The translations under genes and the position numbers were made by a program. Below, piece after piece: positions 1 to 8,316 of a DNA stretch of 64,000 nt. The notes under the pieces were generated by a model, which worked only from the letters and a program-made list of their open reading frames with translations, did no database searches and was not told where the DNA came from. This DNA is from Peptoniphilaceae bacterium (GTDB lineage: Bacteria; Bacillota; Clostridia; Tissierellales; Peptoniphilaceae). The DNA lies in contig JAQYPV010000023.1 in the NCBI GenBank assembly GCA_028726605.1, forward strand, positions 62,001 to 126,000, in the 5' to 3' direction. Positions within the stretch are counted from its first letter, which is position 1. The number at the start of each line of letters is the position of its first letter.

Positions 1-677
1 TACGTAAACGAATACGTCGACAGAAAATCCAACAGTTCCGGCGCGGTCTGATAGAACACCTGCTGCCCGCGGTCCAAGACGCCCTTCACGATGGCGTTGA
101 GCAGGAAGGTCTTGCCCGTGCCCGTCGGTCCGTAGAAATACAAATTCGGAGAATCCGACGCAAACCCCGGCACGTAGTCCTGCTCCAGGGCGTCGCGAAT
201 CTCCTTCATGTTCTCATACGGCGACAGTTCTTCCCCCGCCTGGCGGTCCCGCCGAAAGAGCGAGAGGTCAAAGGTCTCGAAGTTTTCCTGCGCAATGCGC
301 TGCTGTACGGCGCTCATCTGATAACGCTGCTCCAACAACAAGTCGTTGCGACAGTGGCACGAGACGCCGTCCACAAAGCCCGTGTCGCCGCAGTCCGGAC
401 ACGTGTAGTCCGGCGTAAAAAAATCCGGCCCCACGCCCGTCGCTTCGATGGCGCGGTCCTCTGCCTCGCTCATCTCCTGGATCTCCCGTTGCGCGGCGGC
501 CACCTCTTCCGGCGACATCCGAAGCATCTCGCCCAAGAGCGCCCGCGACCGCGCCAGACGCTCTTCTTTTAATTCCATAATCTGTGGATTTCTCTTGTAG
601 AACTCCATCACGCGTCCGTCGCGCTGGGCCAAGGCACGACGACGTCGCGCGGCCAAAATATCGGCAATTCCGGTCAA
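1..677 (-). CDS. DnaI/DnaC-like helicase loader ATPase (3' end beyond window)
   Basis: AAA+ ATPase of the DnaC/DnaI/IstB type, expected to load the replicative helicase DnaB onto DNA. It is absent from the ORF track because it runs off the left edge; I read at least 225 residues. The start is TTG at 677, overlapping the TGA of the upstream dnaD-like gene (TTGA), with AGGAGG six bases upstream. The N-terminal part is basic and helical, followed by a four-Cys zinc-binding pattern (CPDCGDTG...SCHC) and a Walker A motif GPTGTGKT. The zinc-finger-plus-ATPase layout matches Firmicutes DnaI-like loaders. Translational coupling to the DnaD-domain gene supports a joint helicase-loading role. The C-terminal ATPase motifs lie outside the window. 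Confidence 0.88.
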   Translation of the reverse strand, partial: MTGIADILAARRRRALAQRDGRVMEFYKRNPQIMELKEERLARSRALLGEMLRMSPEEVAAAQREIQEMSEAEDRAIEATGVGPDFFTPDYTCPDCGDTGFVDGVSCHCRNDLLLEQRYQMSAVQQRIAQENFETFDLSLFRRDRQAGEELSPYENMKEIRDALEQDYVPGFASDSPNLYFYGPTGTGKTFLLNAIVKGVLDRGQQVFYQTAPELLDFLSTYSFT

Positions 678-1618
678 GGCTTACCTCCTCTCAAATCCCG
701 CAATCGTGAGGCTTCCAGCTTCTTTTTCACCCATTCCCTCTGCTCATCCTTCGACAGACGCGTATCCTCATCCACATTTTTTTCGCGGCGCCGTTTTCCA
801 CGCTTTATGGATTTTTTCTTCGCTTTCTGGTCCAGGTAGCGGTCCAAAGCGTCCTTCGTCGTGATGCCGTCGAAGCGCGCCCAATTCTCCACGATCGTCG
901 TGAGGTACTTCACCGAACGCGCCGTGGACTCGCTGTTCACCGCCGCTTTCTGATACGCGTAGAGAAAGTACTCCGGCGTAAACGCATACGTGTTCATGAC
1001 GTCCAGGATGAGCCGCAGCTCGTTGTCCTTGAGGAGCACGCGATACTGAAACCCGCGCGATAAAAAGTCTTCCAGCGCGTCGAACATCTGCGTGCGCGTC
1101 ATCCCCTCGTCCGGCGTCCCCTCGTCCGCACTCGCCCGCCGCTCCGCGCCGGGGGCCGCGTAGACCACGTCGTTCGTCGCCGAGGCGACGTTCAGGAAGC
1201 CGTTCGTTCCGGCATGTTCCGACGTCGCCGGGGCGACGCCGCGAGAAGGCATCGCCTCCCCTTCGGTAGAATGGGGCGCCTCCGCGTTACTGCGGGACGA
1301 CTTCGCCGCGTCCCCCACGCCGGCCCAGAGGAGCAGCATGGAGCGAAAGAACACCGTCCCGTCGGCATCGCGCACAACGAGGCCCTCGCCCTCCCAATAG
1401 GACAGCGCCTCGTCCAGGGCATCGGGGGACAGCTGGAGCGCTTCGGCCAGATCCGCACCGTTGACCCCAGTGGCATGAGCGTCGGAACAGGCTTTCCATC
1501 CCATGAGGTACACGCGCAGCGCCGTCTCCGGAGCATGTGCCACATAGGTATCCAAGAAGATGTTTTCGAACGGCGTGGTGCGAAAGTCCACGTGCGACAG
1601 GTCGAATGAAGCGTGCAT
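674..1618 (-). CDS. DnaD-domain replication protein
   Basis: 314-residue protein with a DnaB_2/DnaD-like C-terminal domain around residues 175-265, recognisable from the helical region ending in YLTTIVENWARFDGI (the YxxxIxxxW signature). In Firmicutes such proteins remodel DNA and help recruit the helicase and loader at oriC or restart sites. The N-terminal 90 residues look like a winged-helix region (LSPDALDEALSYWEGEGLV), and a low-complexity Ala/Glu linker follows. The extreme C-terminus is very basic (KKKSIKRGKRRREK), suiting DNA binding. Start ATG at 1618 is preceded by TAGGAGGTATT. It lies 8 bases after dnaB and overlaps the loader gene by 4 bases, so all three are probably co-translated. 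Confidence 0.85.
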   Translation of the reverse strand: MHASFDLSHVDFRTTPFENIFLDTYVAHAPETALRVYLMGWKACSDAHATGVNGADLAEALQLSPDALDEALSYWEGEGLVVRDADGTVFFRSMLLLWAGVGDAAKSSRSNAEAPHSTEGEAMPSRGVAPATSEHAGTNGFLNVASATNDVVYAAPGAERRASADEGTPDEGMTRTQMFDALEDFLSRGFQYRVLLKDNELRLILDVMNTYAFTPEYFLYAYQKAAVNSESTARSVKYLTTIVENWARFDGITTKDALDRYLDQKAKKKSIKRGKRRREKNVDEDTRLSKDEQREWVKKKLEASRLRDLRGGKP

Positions 1619-1626
1619 AATACCTC

Positions 1627-2994
1627 CTAAACCGTGGGATCGACGCCCGAGCTCAAGTCCTTAAAACGCGTGAGTTCCTTTTCAAAGTAGAGGTTGACCT
1701 TGCCGATGGGGCCGTTGCGGTGCTTGGCCACGTTGACCTCCGTCACATTGGGATGCTCCGTCTCTTCATTGTAGTAGTCTTCGCGGTAGAGCAACATCAC
1801 CACGTCCGCATCCTGCTCGATGGCGCCGGATTCGCGCATGTCGCTCATCATCGGTCGAGCCCCTTCCCGCGACTCCGCCTTACGCGACAGCTGCGAGAGC
1901 GCGAGCACCGGGCAGTTGAGTTCCTTGGCGAGCCCCTTGAGTCCCCGCGAGATCTGCGTGATCTCCTGCTGGCGGTTCTCGTTGCGCCCACCGGAGTCGG
2001 CGCTCATGAGCTGCAAGTAATCGATGACGACGAGGTCGAGCCCCTCTTGGATCTGCAATCGCCGGCACTTGGAGCGCAACTCCTGCACGCTGATGCCCGA
2101 AGTGTCGTCGATGAAGATGGGCAGTTCCTGGAGCACGGTCACCCCTTGGATGAGCTGCGCCCAGTCCTCATCCTCTTTGAAGTCGCCAGAGATGATGCGC
2201 TGGAGGTTGACGCCCGACGCCATGGCGATGAGGCGCTGCACCAGCTGGTTTTTGGACATCTCCAGCGAAAAAATCGCCACACGGTAGGGATGCTTCCCTT
2301 CCTTGTCGCGATAGCGCGCCGCATTAAACCCGATGTTCAAGCCCAGCGCGGTTTTGCCCATGGACGGGCGCGCCGCCAAGAGCACGAGATCCGAGCGATG
2401 GAGGCCGGAGAGCAGCTCGTCCAGCCAGCGGAAGCCCGTAGGAATGCCGGTGATGGTCCCCTGCGTCATGGCCAGAGTGGAAATGGCGTCCAGCGTCTCC
2501 TCCAGCGTGTCGTTGATCGGCGTGAGACCCACGTTGGTGCGCTCTTGAGTGAGGGCCAAGAGCTTTTCCTCCGCCGCCTCTAAAACCACCGCCGAGCGAT
2601 CCTCGCCCGTCTGCGCCCGGCGCGAGACGTCTTCGCCAAAGCGAATGAGCGCCCGCTGCAAGGTGTGATTCTTCATGATCTCGATGTAGGCGTCGATGTT
2701 CTGCGGATAGAACACTTCTCGTGTGATGTCCAGAATGCCGTCGATGCCGCCCACCGCGTCCAGCTGATTCTCCTGCTCCAGCGTCGCCATGAGCATCTGC
2801 ACGTCAATGGGCTCGTGGTCGCGATTGAGTTTCAGCATCGCCTCGTACAGAATCCGGTTCTTGGGATAGTAGAAATCCTCGCTCGACAGCGCCTCCATGG
2901 TGCGGATGAGAAGGCTCTCATCCAAAAGCACAGACCCCAGAACCGAACGCTCGGCGCGGGCGTTGGCCGGCAGTTTGGGCAGGGCTTGGTCCAT
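1627..2994 (-). CDS. dnaB: Replicative DNA helicase DnaB
   Basis: 455-residue hexameric 5'-3' replicative helicase, normal length for the family. The N-terminal primase-interacting helical domain starts at LPANARAERSVLG. The RecA-like C-terminal domain carries Walker A (ARPSMGKTALG, near residue 210), Walker B with the VVIDYLQLM motif, and the conserved LSQLSR and MSDMRESGAIEQDAD segments near the end. No intein is visible. The start ATG lies one base past the rplI stop (TGAGATG), with GAGGTG as ribosome site. The position between rplI and dnaD/dnaI-like genes extends the common Firmicutes gdpP-rplI-dnaB cluster with the loader genes. Confidence 0.97.
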   Translation of the reverse strand: MDQALPKLPANARAERSVLGSVLLDESLLIRTMEALSSEDFYYPKNRILYEAMLKLNRDHEPIDVQMLMATLEQENQLDAVGGIDGILDITREVFYPQNIDAYIEIMKNHTLQRALIRFGEDVSRRAQTGEDRSAVVLEAAEEKLLALTQERTNVGLTPINDTLEETLDAISTLAMTQGTITGIPTGFRWLDELLSGLHRSDLVLLAARPSMGKTALGLNIGFNAARYRDKEGKHPYRVAIFSLEMSKNQLVQRLIAMASGVNLQRIISGDFKEDEDWAQLIQGVTVLQELPIFIDDTSGISVQELRSKCRRLQIQEGLDLVVIDYLQLMSADSGGRNENRQQEITQISRGLKGLAKELNCPVLALSQLSRKAESREGARPMMSDMRESGAIEQDADVVMLLYREDYYNEETEHPNVTEVNVAKHRNGPIGKVNLYFEKELTRFKDLSSGVDPTV

Positions 2995-2995
2995 C

Positions 2996-3439
2996 TCACA
3001 CCTCTTTAATTCTGACCTTGAGTTTGGCCACCATCTCCGGGTAGACGCGCACGTCCACGCTCGTCTCGCCCGCTTCGCGCAGCGACTCCTTCAGTTCGAT
3101 CTTCTTTTTGTCGATGGTGATGCCCTGCTTTTCCAGTGCCTGGGCGATGTCCTGGTTCGTCACCGAGCCGAAGAGCTTGCCGTTGCCGCCGCCCTTGGCC
3201 TCCACCGTCACCTCGGTCTGATCCAACTGGGCTTTGAGTTTCTCCGCTTCCGCCTTGCGCGCCGCTTCCTCTTCCGCCATGCGCTTCTGCTTGGCCTTCC
3301 ACTCCTTCACCACGGCCGGCGTGGCCTCCACAGCCAGCTGATTGGCCGCCAGAAAATTGTGGTAGTAGCCCGGCTTGGAATTCACCAGATCGCCCGCTTT
3401 GCCCAGTCCTTTAACGTCTTTCAGCAGAATGACTCGCAT
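2996..3439 (-). CDS. rplI: 50S ribosomal protein L9
   Basis: 147-residue L9, which binds 23S rRNA near the L1 stalk. The N-terminal RNA-binding domain is typical (MRVILLKDVKGLGKAGD, then GYYHNFL), followed by the long connecting helix (KEWKAKQKRMAEEEAARK) and the C-terminal domain. The track ORF begins ten codons upstream, but the family always starts MRVILL; ATG 3439 is preceded by GAGGAGGAAGAGG, so I use it. The gene then overlaps the 3' end of gdpP by 29 bases, suggesting coupling. It is followed one base later by dnaB. Confidence 0.97.
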   Translation of the reverse strand: MRVILLKDVKGLGKAGDLVNSKPGYYHNFLAANQLAVEATPAVVKEWKAKQKRMAEEEAARKAEAEKLKAQLDQTEVTVEAKGGGNGKLFGSVTNQDIAQALEKQGITIDKKKIELKESLREAGETSVDVRVYPEMVAKLKVRIKEV

Positions 3440-5432
3440 CCTCTTCCTCCTCTTCCAAATACGCCACAATGGCGTCTTCTAATTTGTGTTGTGCTGTCTC
3501 CATGTCGTCCGGAAGCCGCGTGGCCGCCGCAGTCAGATGCCCGCCGCCGCCCAGTTTTTCCATGATGAGCTGCACGGAGATCTCCCCCATGCTCCGCGCC
3601 GAGATGTGCGTCTTGCCGTCCGCGCGCGCCAGCACGAAGGACGCTTCAATGTCCCGCACGCCTAAGAGGTCGTCCGCCGCCTGGGAGGCGATGAGCGTGG
3701 CCCCAGGGATCTCTTCCTCAAAGCGGCCGATCATGATGTGCGGCCGGAACGGCGCCGCATTCGCCAGAATTTCAGAGCGATAGCGCACCAGATCCCACGG
3801 GTCCTTGAAGACTTCTTTGATCATCATGGAGTCTGCGCCGCGGCGTTTGAGATACGCCGCCGCCTCAAACGTGCGCGTGCTCGTCTGATAGAAGAAGTTC
3901 TTGGTGTCCACGGTGATCCCCGCGAGCAGCCCCTCGGCGATGACCTTCGGTAGCGCCACTTCCTCTTCCTGATAACTGATGAGTTCCGTGATCATCTCCG
4001 AGGTCGACGAGGCCGACGGCTCGATGTAGGAAATCTCAGCGTTTTGTATATACCCGCTGCCGCGGCGATGGTGGTCGATGATGATGATGCGGGCGTCGCC
4101 ATCCAGCAGTAACGGCGCGGCCACAGCGTCGTGACGGTGGTTGTCCAACACGATGACGAGACTTCCTTGGCCGGCCGGCTGACGGATGGCATCCGCAAAG
4201 ACGATGTGCTCCCGGATCTCCGGAAGCTCGGCGACGACGCGGTCGTAGAGGTTCTCAATGGCAGCCGGGACGCTGTCGAGCACGATCGTCGCCGGGACGC
4301 CCGTGGCCTCCGTAAACGCCAGCATGCCGAGCGACGCGCCGAAGGCGTCGAAATCCGGATTCTGGTGACCGCAGATATAGACTTGATCGGCTTGTTCGAT
4401 GAAACTGCGCAGCGTATTGGACATGACGCGCGCCTTGACTTTGGTGTAGCGCTGGGTGGCCTGATTTTTGCCGCCGTAGTAGTCGATGTCCTCGCCCGAC
4501 TTGATGACCGCCTGATCGCCGCCGCGCGCCAGCGCCACGTCCAACGCCTGTCGGGCTTCGTCCAACATTTCGGCCGGAGAGGACAGTCCCACGCCCACGC
4601 CGATGGAGCACGTCGGCCGGACGGACGCGTCGTGCGGCACATCGCGCATGCTCTCCAAAATGGGGAATTTGTCCTGCTTCATCTTGTCGAGCCATTCGCG
4701 CGTCGTCACCAGGAGATAGCGGTCGGGCTCGTACTTCACGAGGGAGGCCTCATAGCCCGCCGCGAAGTCGGACAACTTGCGGTCGATGAGAGCAAAGAGA
4801 ATGGGCCGATTCTGCTCGGGCGTGGCCTTACGCACCTCTTCATAGTTGTCGAACAGGATGACGGCGATGACCGTCTGTTCGGCCAGATACCGCCGTCGAA
4901 TTTCTTCGTCTTCCGTGTTGTCGATGCCGTAGAGCAAGATGAGCGTCTCGTCGTTCCGCGCCTCGGTCACATTGTGATAAAAGTGAAAATTGCAGTCGTT
5001 GACGTCGATGGCAAACTGCGTCTCGGCCTTGTCGCGCAGCTGCGTCACCGTGAGTTCCGGGAAGATCTCTGTGTGCGCTTTGCCGAGCAAGGTCTCGCGA
5101 ATGTCGAACACGTCGCGGAAGGTGGCGTTATACCAGAGGAACCGGCCCTCGCCGTTTAACACGGCCATGGGAAACGGCATGGAAAACACGGCGTTTTTGG
5201 TGACCTCATCGAAGCGCATGTCGAGTTCTTCGATGGCCCTGACGGCGCGATCCACCGTCTCTTTTTCCCGCACATAGCTGTGATAGCCCAAGAAGCCCAT
5301 CGCCACGAGGCCCGCAAGGCCTGCGAACGGAGACAGCCTAAAGAGCCCCACGGTCATGGCCAGGGCGATGAGCGGCACGATGAGGACTTCTCCCCAGCGA
5401 AACTCGTGCGGATTGTGCGTCTCGTGGTTCAT
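3411..5432 (-). CDS. gdpP: Cyclic-di-AMP phosphodiesterase GdpP (DHH/DHHA1)
   Basis: 673-residue membrane enzyme that hydrolyses c-di-AMP to pApA. Order of domains: two N-terminal transmembrane segments (about residues 15-55), a PAS-like sensor (about 75-160, MAVLNGEGRFLWYN), a degenerate GGDEF domain (about 175-310, CSIGVGVG), a DHH phosphoesterase domain with NPDFDAFGAS, VLDNHRHD and the signature IIIIDHHRRG, and a DHHA1 domain ending in GGGGHLTAAAT. This is the canonical GdpP architecture and length. Its ATG overlaps the TGA of the upstream yybS-like gene. It sits in the conserved gdpP-rplI-dnaB cluster and is the only c-di-AMP enzyme in the window. Confidence 0.95.
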   Translation of the reverse strand: MNHETHNPHEFRWGEVLIVPLIALAMTVGLFRLSPFAGLAGLVAMGFLGYHSYVREKETVDRAVRAIEELDMRFDEVTKNAVFSMPFPMAVLNGEGRFLWYNATFRDVFDIRETLLGKAHTEIFPELTVTQLRDKAETQFAIDVNDCNFHFYHNVTEARNDETLILLYGIDNTEDEEIRRRYLAEQTVIAVILFDNYEEVRKATPEQNRPILFALIDRKLSDFAAGYEASLVKYEPDRYLLVTTREWLDKMKQDKFPILESMRDVPHDASVRPTCSIGVGVGLSSPAEMLDEARQALDVALARGGDQAVIKSGEDIDYYGGKNQATQRYTKVKARVMSNTLRSFIEQADQVYICGHQNPDFDAFGASLGMLAFTEATGVPATIVLDSVPAAIENLYDRVVAELPEIREHIVFADAIRQPAGQGSLVIVLDNHRHDAVAAPLLLDGDARIIIIDHHRRGSGYIQNAEISYIEPSASSTSEMITELISYQEEEVALPKVIAEGLLAGITVDTKNFFYQTSTRTFEAAAYLKRRGADSMMIKEVFKDPWDLVRYRSEILANAAPFRPHIMIGRFEEEIPGATLIASQAADDLLGVRDIEASFVLARADGKTHISARSMGEISVQLIMEKLGGGGHLTAAATRLPDDMETAQHKLEDAIVAYLEEEEEDASHSAERR

Positions 5433-6460
5433 TCTGCGTCCTCCGATGGGCCGTGCTCATCAGCCGCTTCCGACGACGCCTCCGTGGGCGCCATGGCGGG
5501 CGCTTCTTTGATCTGAAGGCCCTTGTAGATGCCGTAAAAGGTCACAAAGAGAGTCGGAACGAGGAACACCACGATGACGAGGCCCACCAGAATGCGCAGC
5601 GCGAGCCCCATGCCGTGGCGTTTCAAACTCTCTTGTACGCGCGCCATGCCGTGGATGAAAAACACCAACAGTCCGCCGGAGAGCAAGTTGAGTCCGATGG
5701 CCTGAAGCGGCGCGAGCCACGAGCCGAGCAGCAACGTCACCACCGTCGAAAGCACGAGCCCCGTCGCCACGGAACGCGTCACGTAGAAACTCTCGAAGCG
5801 CAAGGGCGCGATGTCTTCACTCACCGTGTTGTGCAAAAACCAGCGCGAGAGGCTGGAGGACATGATGGCCGCAATCACCCCTTCGGTGAAGAAAAAGGAT
5901 GGGGTGAGCGTGATCATGGTCCGGGCGAGGGAACGCGTGAAGACTTCGTATTCCACAATTTGGGCGTTCATAAAGCCCTCTTCGCGCATGCGGTTGGTGA
6001 GCTCGTCGATCACGGCATTCACCACGTCCTGCACCCGTCCCATGAAGCCGCCGTCTTGAAGCGCCGCGTTCATGAAGAGGTACGCCGCTGACGCCGCGGT
6101 GAAGACCAGGGCCGGAATCACGAATTCTTCGAAGGTCGGCCGTTTGCGCCGGATGAGTTCGCCCATCGCAGCCGCCATCAGCGCCGTTTGCGGGATGACG
6201 CCGAGCGCCAAATCCACCCCCATCATGGGGTCGGTGAAGCCCATCATCCCCATGGCGAGCGCGATGATACCGCCTGAGAGCGCCGCTGCACCCAAAAGCC
6301 ATCCCAGGCCCTCGGTCACGTAAAGCGTCACAAACGGAAACACCATGAACAAGCTCAAAAGGGGAAGCGTGGTGTTGGATAAGTAGAAGAGAAACGCCGT
6401 CAATACCGCTGCCAGCAGCATGTGAAGTGGCGCACTCATGGTTTCAAAATTGCGTTTCAT
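5429..6460 (-). CDS. YybS-like polytopic membrane protein (DUF2232)
   Basis: 343-residue membrane protein with about eight hydrophobic segments, resembling the DUF2232/YybS family that lies next to gdpP in many Firmicutes. Its biochemical function is not established. The track ORF opens at a GTG (6469). I prefer ATG 6460 (MKRNFETMSAPL) because AAAGGAG lies eight bases upstream of it. A charged segment between hydrophobic helices (VDLALGVIPQTALMAAAMGEL then RRKRPTFEEF) is visible. The C-terminal tail is acidic and low in complexity. It is the first gene of the operon, just downstream of an extended -10 promoter, and overlaps gdpP by four bases. Confidence 0.8.
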   Translation of the reverse strand: MKRNFETMSAPLHMLLAAVLTAFLFYLSNTTLPLLSLFMVFPFVTLYVTEGLGWLLGAAALSGGIIALAMGMMGFTDPMMGVDLALGVIPQTALMAAAMGELIRRKRPTFEEFVIPALVFTAASAAYLFMNAALQDGGFMGRVQDVVNAVIDELTNRMREEGFMNAQIVEYEVFTRSLARTMITLTPSFFFTEGVIAAIMSSSLSRWFLHNTVSEDIAPLRFESFYVTRSVATGLVLSTVVTLLLGSWLAPLQAIGLNLLSGGLLVFFIHGMARVQESLKRHGMGLALRILVGLVIVVFLVPTLFVTFYGIYKGLQIKEAPAMAPTEASSEAADEHGPSEDAE

Positions 6461-6481
6461 GATCATCACTCCTTTGGGGAT

Positions 6482-6490
6482 ATTCTAACA
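6482..6490 (-). promoter_or_regulatory. Extended -10 promoter of the yybS-gdpP-rplI-dnaB operon
   Basis: On the minus strand the sequence reads TGTTAGAAT, a TG-extended -10 (TAGAAT at 6487-6482), about 20 bases before the chosen start codon. No good -35 box is seen at 16-18 bases. The predicted leader is very short. Confidence 0.5.
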
Positions 6491-6693
6491 TAAAGCCAGA
6501 GAAGGGGCCTTTAGAGATGGGAAACAAATCGATCACACGTCGCACGCCAGAGCGCTTCGCAAGTGATGTGAACGCGCACAGGATGACACGCGTCAGAATC
6601 CGGACACCGTGAAAGGACGCTCATCCCATAGAACGCCGTGTAGCGCCACTTGTGCCGTAAAACGCCATAAAATGTCACTCGTGCCGTAAAGTG

Positions 6694-6738
6694 CACAACA
6701 AAAGCCGCTTGGGCATCCCCCAAACGGCTTTTGTTGTG
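6694..6738 (-). terminator. Intrinsic terminator after rpsR
   Basis: Near-perfect inverted repeat: CACAACAAAAGCCG...CGGCTTTTGTTGTG with a GC-rich inner part and short loop, starting 19 bases past the rpsR stop. The A/T ends make it potentially bidirectional. It closes the rpsF-ssb-rpsR operon. The 200 bases between it and the yybS promoter hold two copies of a gccactTgtGCCGTAAA-like motif and no convincing gene. Confidence 0.8.
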
Positions 6739-6756
6739 ATTGATTTGACTTTGTGT

Positions 6757-6984
6757 TTACTTGTCTTCGTAAGGAATGATCGCGATGTGGCGCGCCCGTT
6801 TGACGGCCGTCGCGACGTCGCGCTGATGTTTGGCGCAGGTGCCGGTCACGCGGCGCGGCAGGATTTTGCCGGCTTCGCTGACGAATTCCTTCACGTCTTC
6901 GACCTTTTTGTAGTCGATCGTCTTGTCTTTATCTTTGCAAAATACGCAGACCTTCTTGCGCGGTCTAAATTTCCGTTGTGCCAT
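6757..6984 (-). CDS. rpsR: 30S ribosomal protein S18
   Basis: 75-residue S18, the usual length. It begins [16 protein letters not shown] and retains a CxxC pair plus a later Cys in TGTCAKHQR, so it is the zinc-binding (C+) form rather than the Cys-free paralog. S18 pairs with S6 on the platform of the small subunit, and S6 is encoded two genes upstream. Start ATG 6984 follows GGGAGGCAACC. It is the last gene of the rpsF-ssb-rpsR operon. Confidence 0.97.
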   Translation of the reverse strand: MAQRKFRPRKKVCVFCKDKDKTIDYKKVEDVKEFVSEAGKILPRRVTGTCAKHQRDVATAVKRARHIAIIPYEDK

Positions 6985-7004
6985 GGTTGCCTCCCAGTCT
7001 TGGA

Positions 7005-7520
7005 TTAGAAGGGAATGCGGTCATCGTCTACCGGGTTGAAGTCGTCGCCAAAGAAGTCCGCATCGGAGACAGCTTCGGCTTCTTTATTTTGCGGAAAGTT
7101 CTGACGCTGCGAATTCTGTGAATACGAATTTCCATTCTGCGAATTCTGCGGGCGTTGATTCTGGAACGAGTTGTCACGGTCTTTCCAGTCGATAAACTCC
7201 ACGTTGCTGACGACGACGTCCGTCGTATAGCGGCGTGTCCCGTCCTGCGCCTCATACGAGCCGGTCTGGATGCGGCCTTCCACCATCACCCGCTTGCCCT
7301 TCGCCGTAAAGTTGTTTACCGATTCCGCCAATCTTCCCCAGCATACGCAATTGATAAAATCGGCCGTGGGCTGATTCCGCGATTCCATTTCCTGCTTTTT
7401 CTCGCGCGACAGGCGACGATCCACGGCGATGGAGAATCGCGTCATGGCGTTACCCGTCGTATTGTTATACGTAAGCTCCGGATCGCGTGTCAGGCGACCC
7501 ATCAATACTACCTGATTCAT
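7005..7520 (-). CDS. ssb: Single-stranded DNA-binding protein
   Basis: 171-residue SSB. The OB fold covers about residues 1-110 ([16 protein letters not shown], then [12 protein letters not shown] and [11 protein letters not shown]). A disordered Asn/Gln/Ser-rich linker follows (repeats of the type [12 protein letters not shown]). The acidic tip ends DDDRIPF, a slightly altered version of the DDDIPF tail that recruits replication and repair partners. The start follows AAGGAGGTCCCG. It lies between rpsF and rpsR as in most Firmicutes, where it is the main chromosomal SSB. Confidence 0.97.
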   Translation of the reverse strand: MNQVVLMGRLTRDPELTYNNTTGNAMTRFSIAVDRRLSREKKQEMESRNQPTADFINCVCWGRLAESVNNFTAKGKRVMVEGRIQTGSYEAQDGTRRYTTDVVVSNVEFIDWKDRDNSFQNQRPQNSQNGNSYSQNSQRQNFPQNKEAEAVSDADFFGDDFNPVDDDRIPF

Positions 7521-7538
7521 CGGGACCTCCTTAAAGAA

Positions 7539-7823
7539 CTAATCCTCTTTCTTTACAGTGAGGTAGCGGAGTACTTGATCCAGGATTCTTGCGCGACGTT
7601 CGACTTCGGCCACAACCGACGGGTCCGCCTCATAGTTGATGACGTAGTAATAACCCTCTTTGTTGTAGTTGATTTCGTACGCAAGTTTCCGGGTGCCCCA
7701 GTCGTCGATGTTTTCGACGGAACCGTTCTGGTTGATGGCATCTTGCAGACGCTCAAGCACCTGCTGACGTTCCTCGTCTTCCAGACCGGCCTTGACAATA
7801 AGGACCATCTCATACTTGTTCAC
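7539..7823 (-). CDS. rpsF: 30S ribosomal protein S6
   Basis: 94-residue S6. The track opens three codons earlier at a GTG that is part of the ribosome site itself (GGGAGGTG). I choose the next GTG (7823), which gives the usual start M-NKYEMVLIV and lies eight bases after GGGAGG. The protein contains the conserved IDDWGTRKLAYEINYNKEGYYYV region and ends with DQVLRYLTVKKED. It is first in the rpsF-ssb-rpsR operon, with a promoter and a structured leader just upstream. Confidence 0.96.
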   Translation of the reverse strand: MNKYEMVLIVKAGLEDEERQQVLERLQDAINQNGSVENIDDWGTRKLAYEINYNKEGYYYVINYEADPSVVAEVERRARILDQVLRYLTVKKED

Positions 7824-7899
7824 GTGTTTCACCTCCCTTTGGGTTTGCCCTGTTTCGAGCAGAGCCGAGATCTCGGCGTTTCGCCAGAGTCACCTAATC

Positions 7900-7927
7900 A
7901 TTATACACAAAACGGCCCAATCGACAA
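7900..7927 (-). promoter_or_regulatory. Promoter of rpsF-ssb-rpsR
   Basis: Minus strand: -35 TTGTCG (7927-7922), 16-base spacer, -10 TATAAT (7905-7900). The leader of roughly 70 bases contains the self-complementary CCGAGATCTCGG and GGCGAAACGCC stems before the ribosome site. The rest of 7930-8310 shows no convincing gene. Confidence 0.8.
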
Positions 7928-8184
7928 GCAAAATGCGCCGTTTGCGTCATTCGGGACCTGTCTCGAGCCGGCGGGCCCTCCCGCAGCGTCGCCGACTTCG
8001 ACTTGGTCGCAATCGACTGACCCGAAATCGACGACATCGACGAACGCCTTCCAGTGGCAAAACACTTCGCTCCCTCTTCCGCACCTTCGTGCGAGTACCA
8101 ACCACCTCCATTCTAACGGGTAATGCCGTGGATGACCATGCCTCGCGGCCGAACGGGACGTCGTGACACAGGCATGAGACAAGA

Positions 8185-8227
8185 GGGAACAGGCTCTCTT
8201 TTGTCGAGAGGGGACGCGTTCCCTTTT
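8185..8227 (+). other. Leader stem-loop upstream of the CAP/CWB2 gene
   Basis: GGGAAC...GTTCCC encloses an inner CTCTC/GAGAG stem and is followed by TTTTAT, about 90 bases upstream of the CAP-domain gene. It could be a weak terminator or an attenuator in the leader. No known riboswitch consensus was recognised. Confidence 0.4.
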
Positions 8228-8316
8228 ATCGGGTATAGAGGGTCTGACTCCAATGATTTTGGGCCGATTTTCGCGCTCAAATCGAACACTTTGAACACTG
8301 CAGAAAGGAAGAAAGG

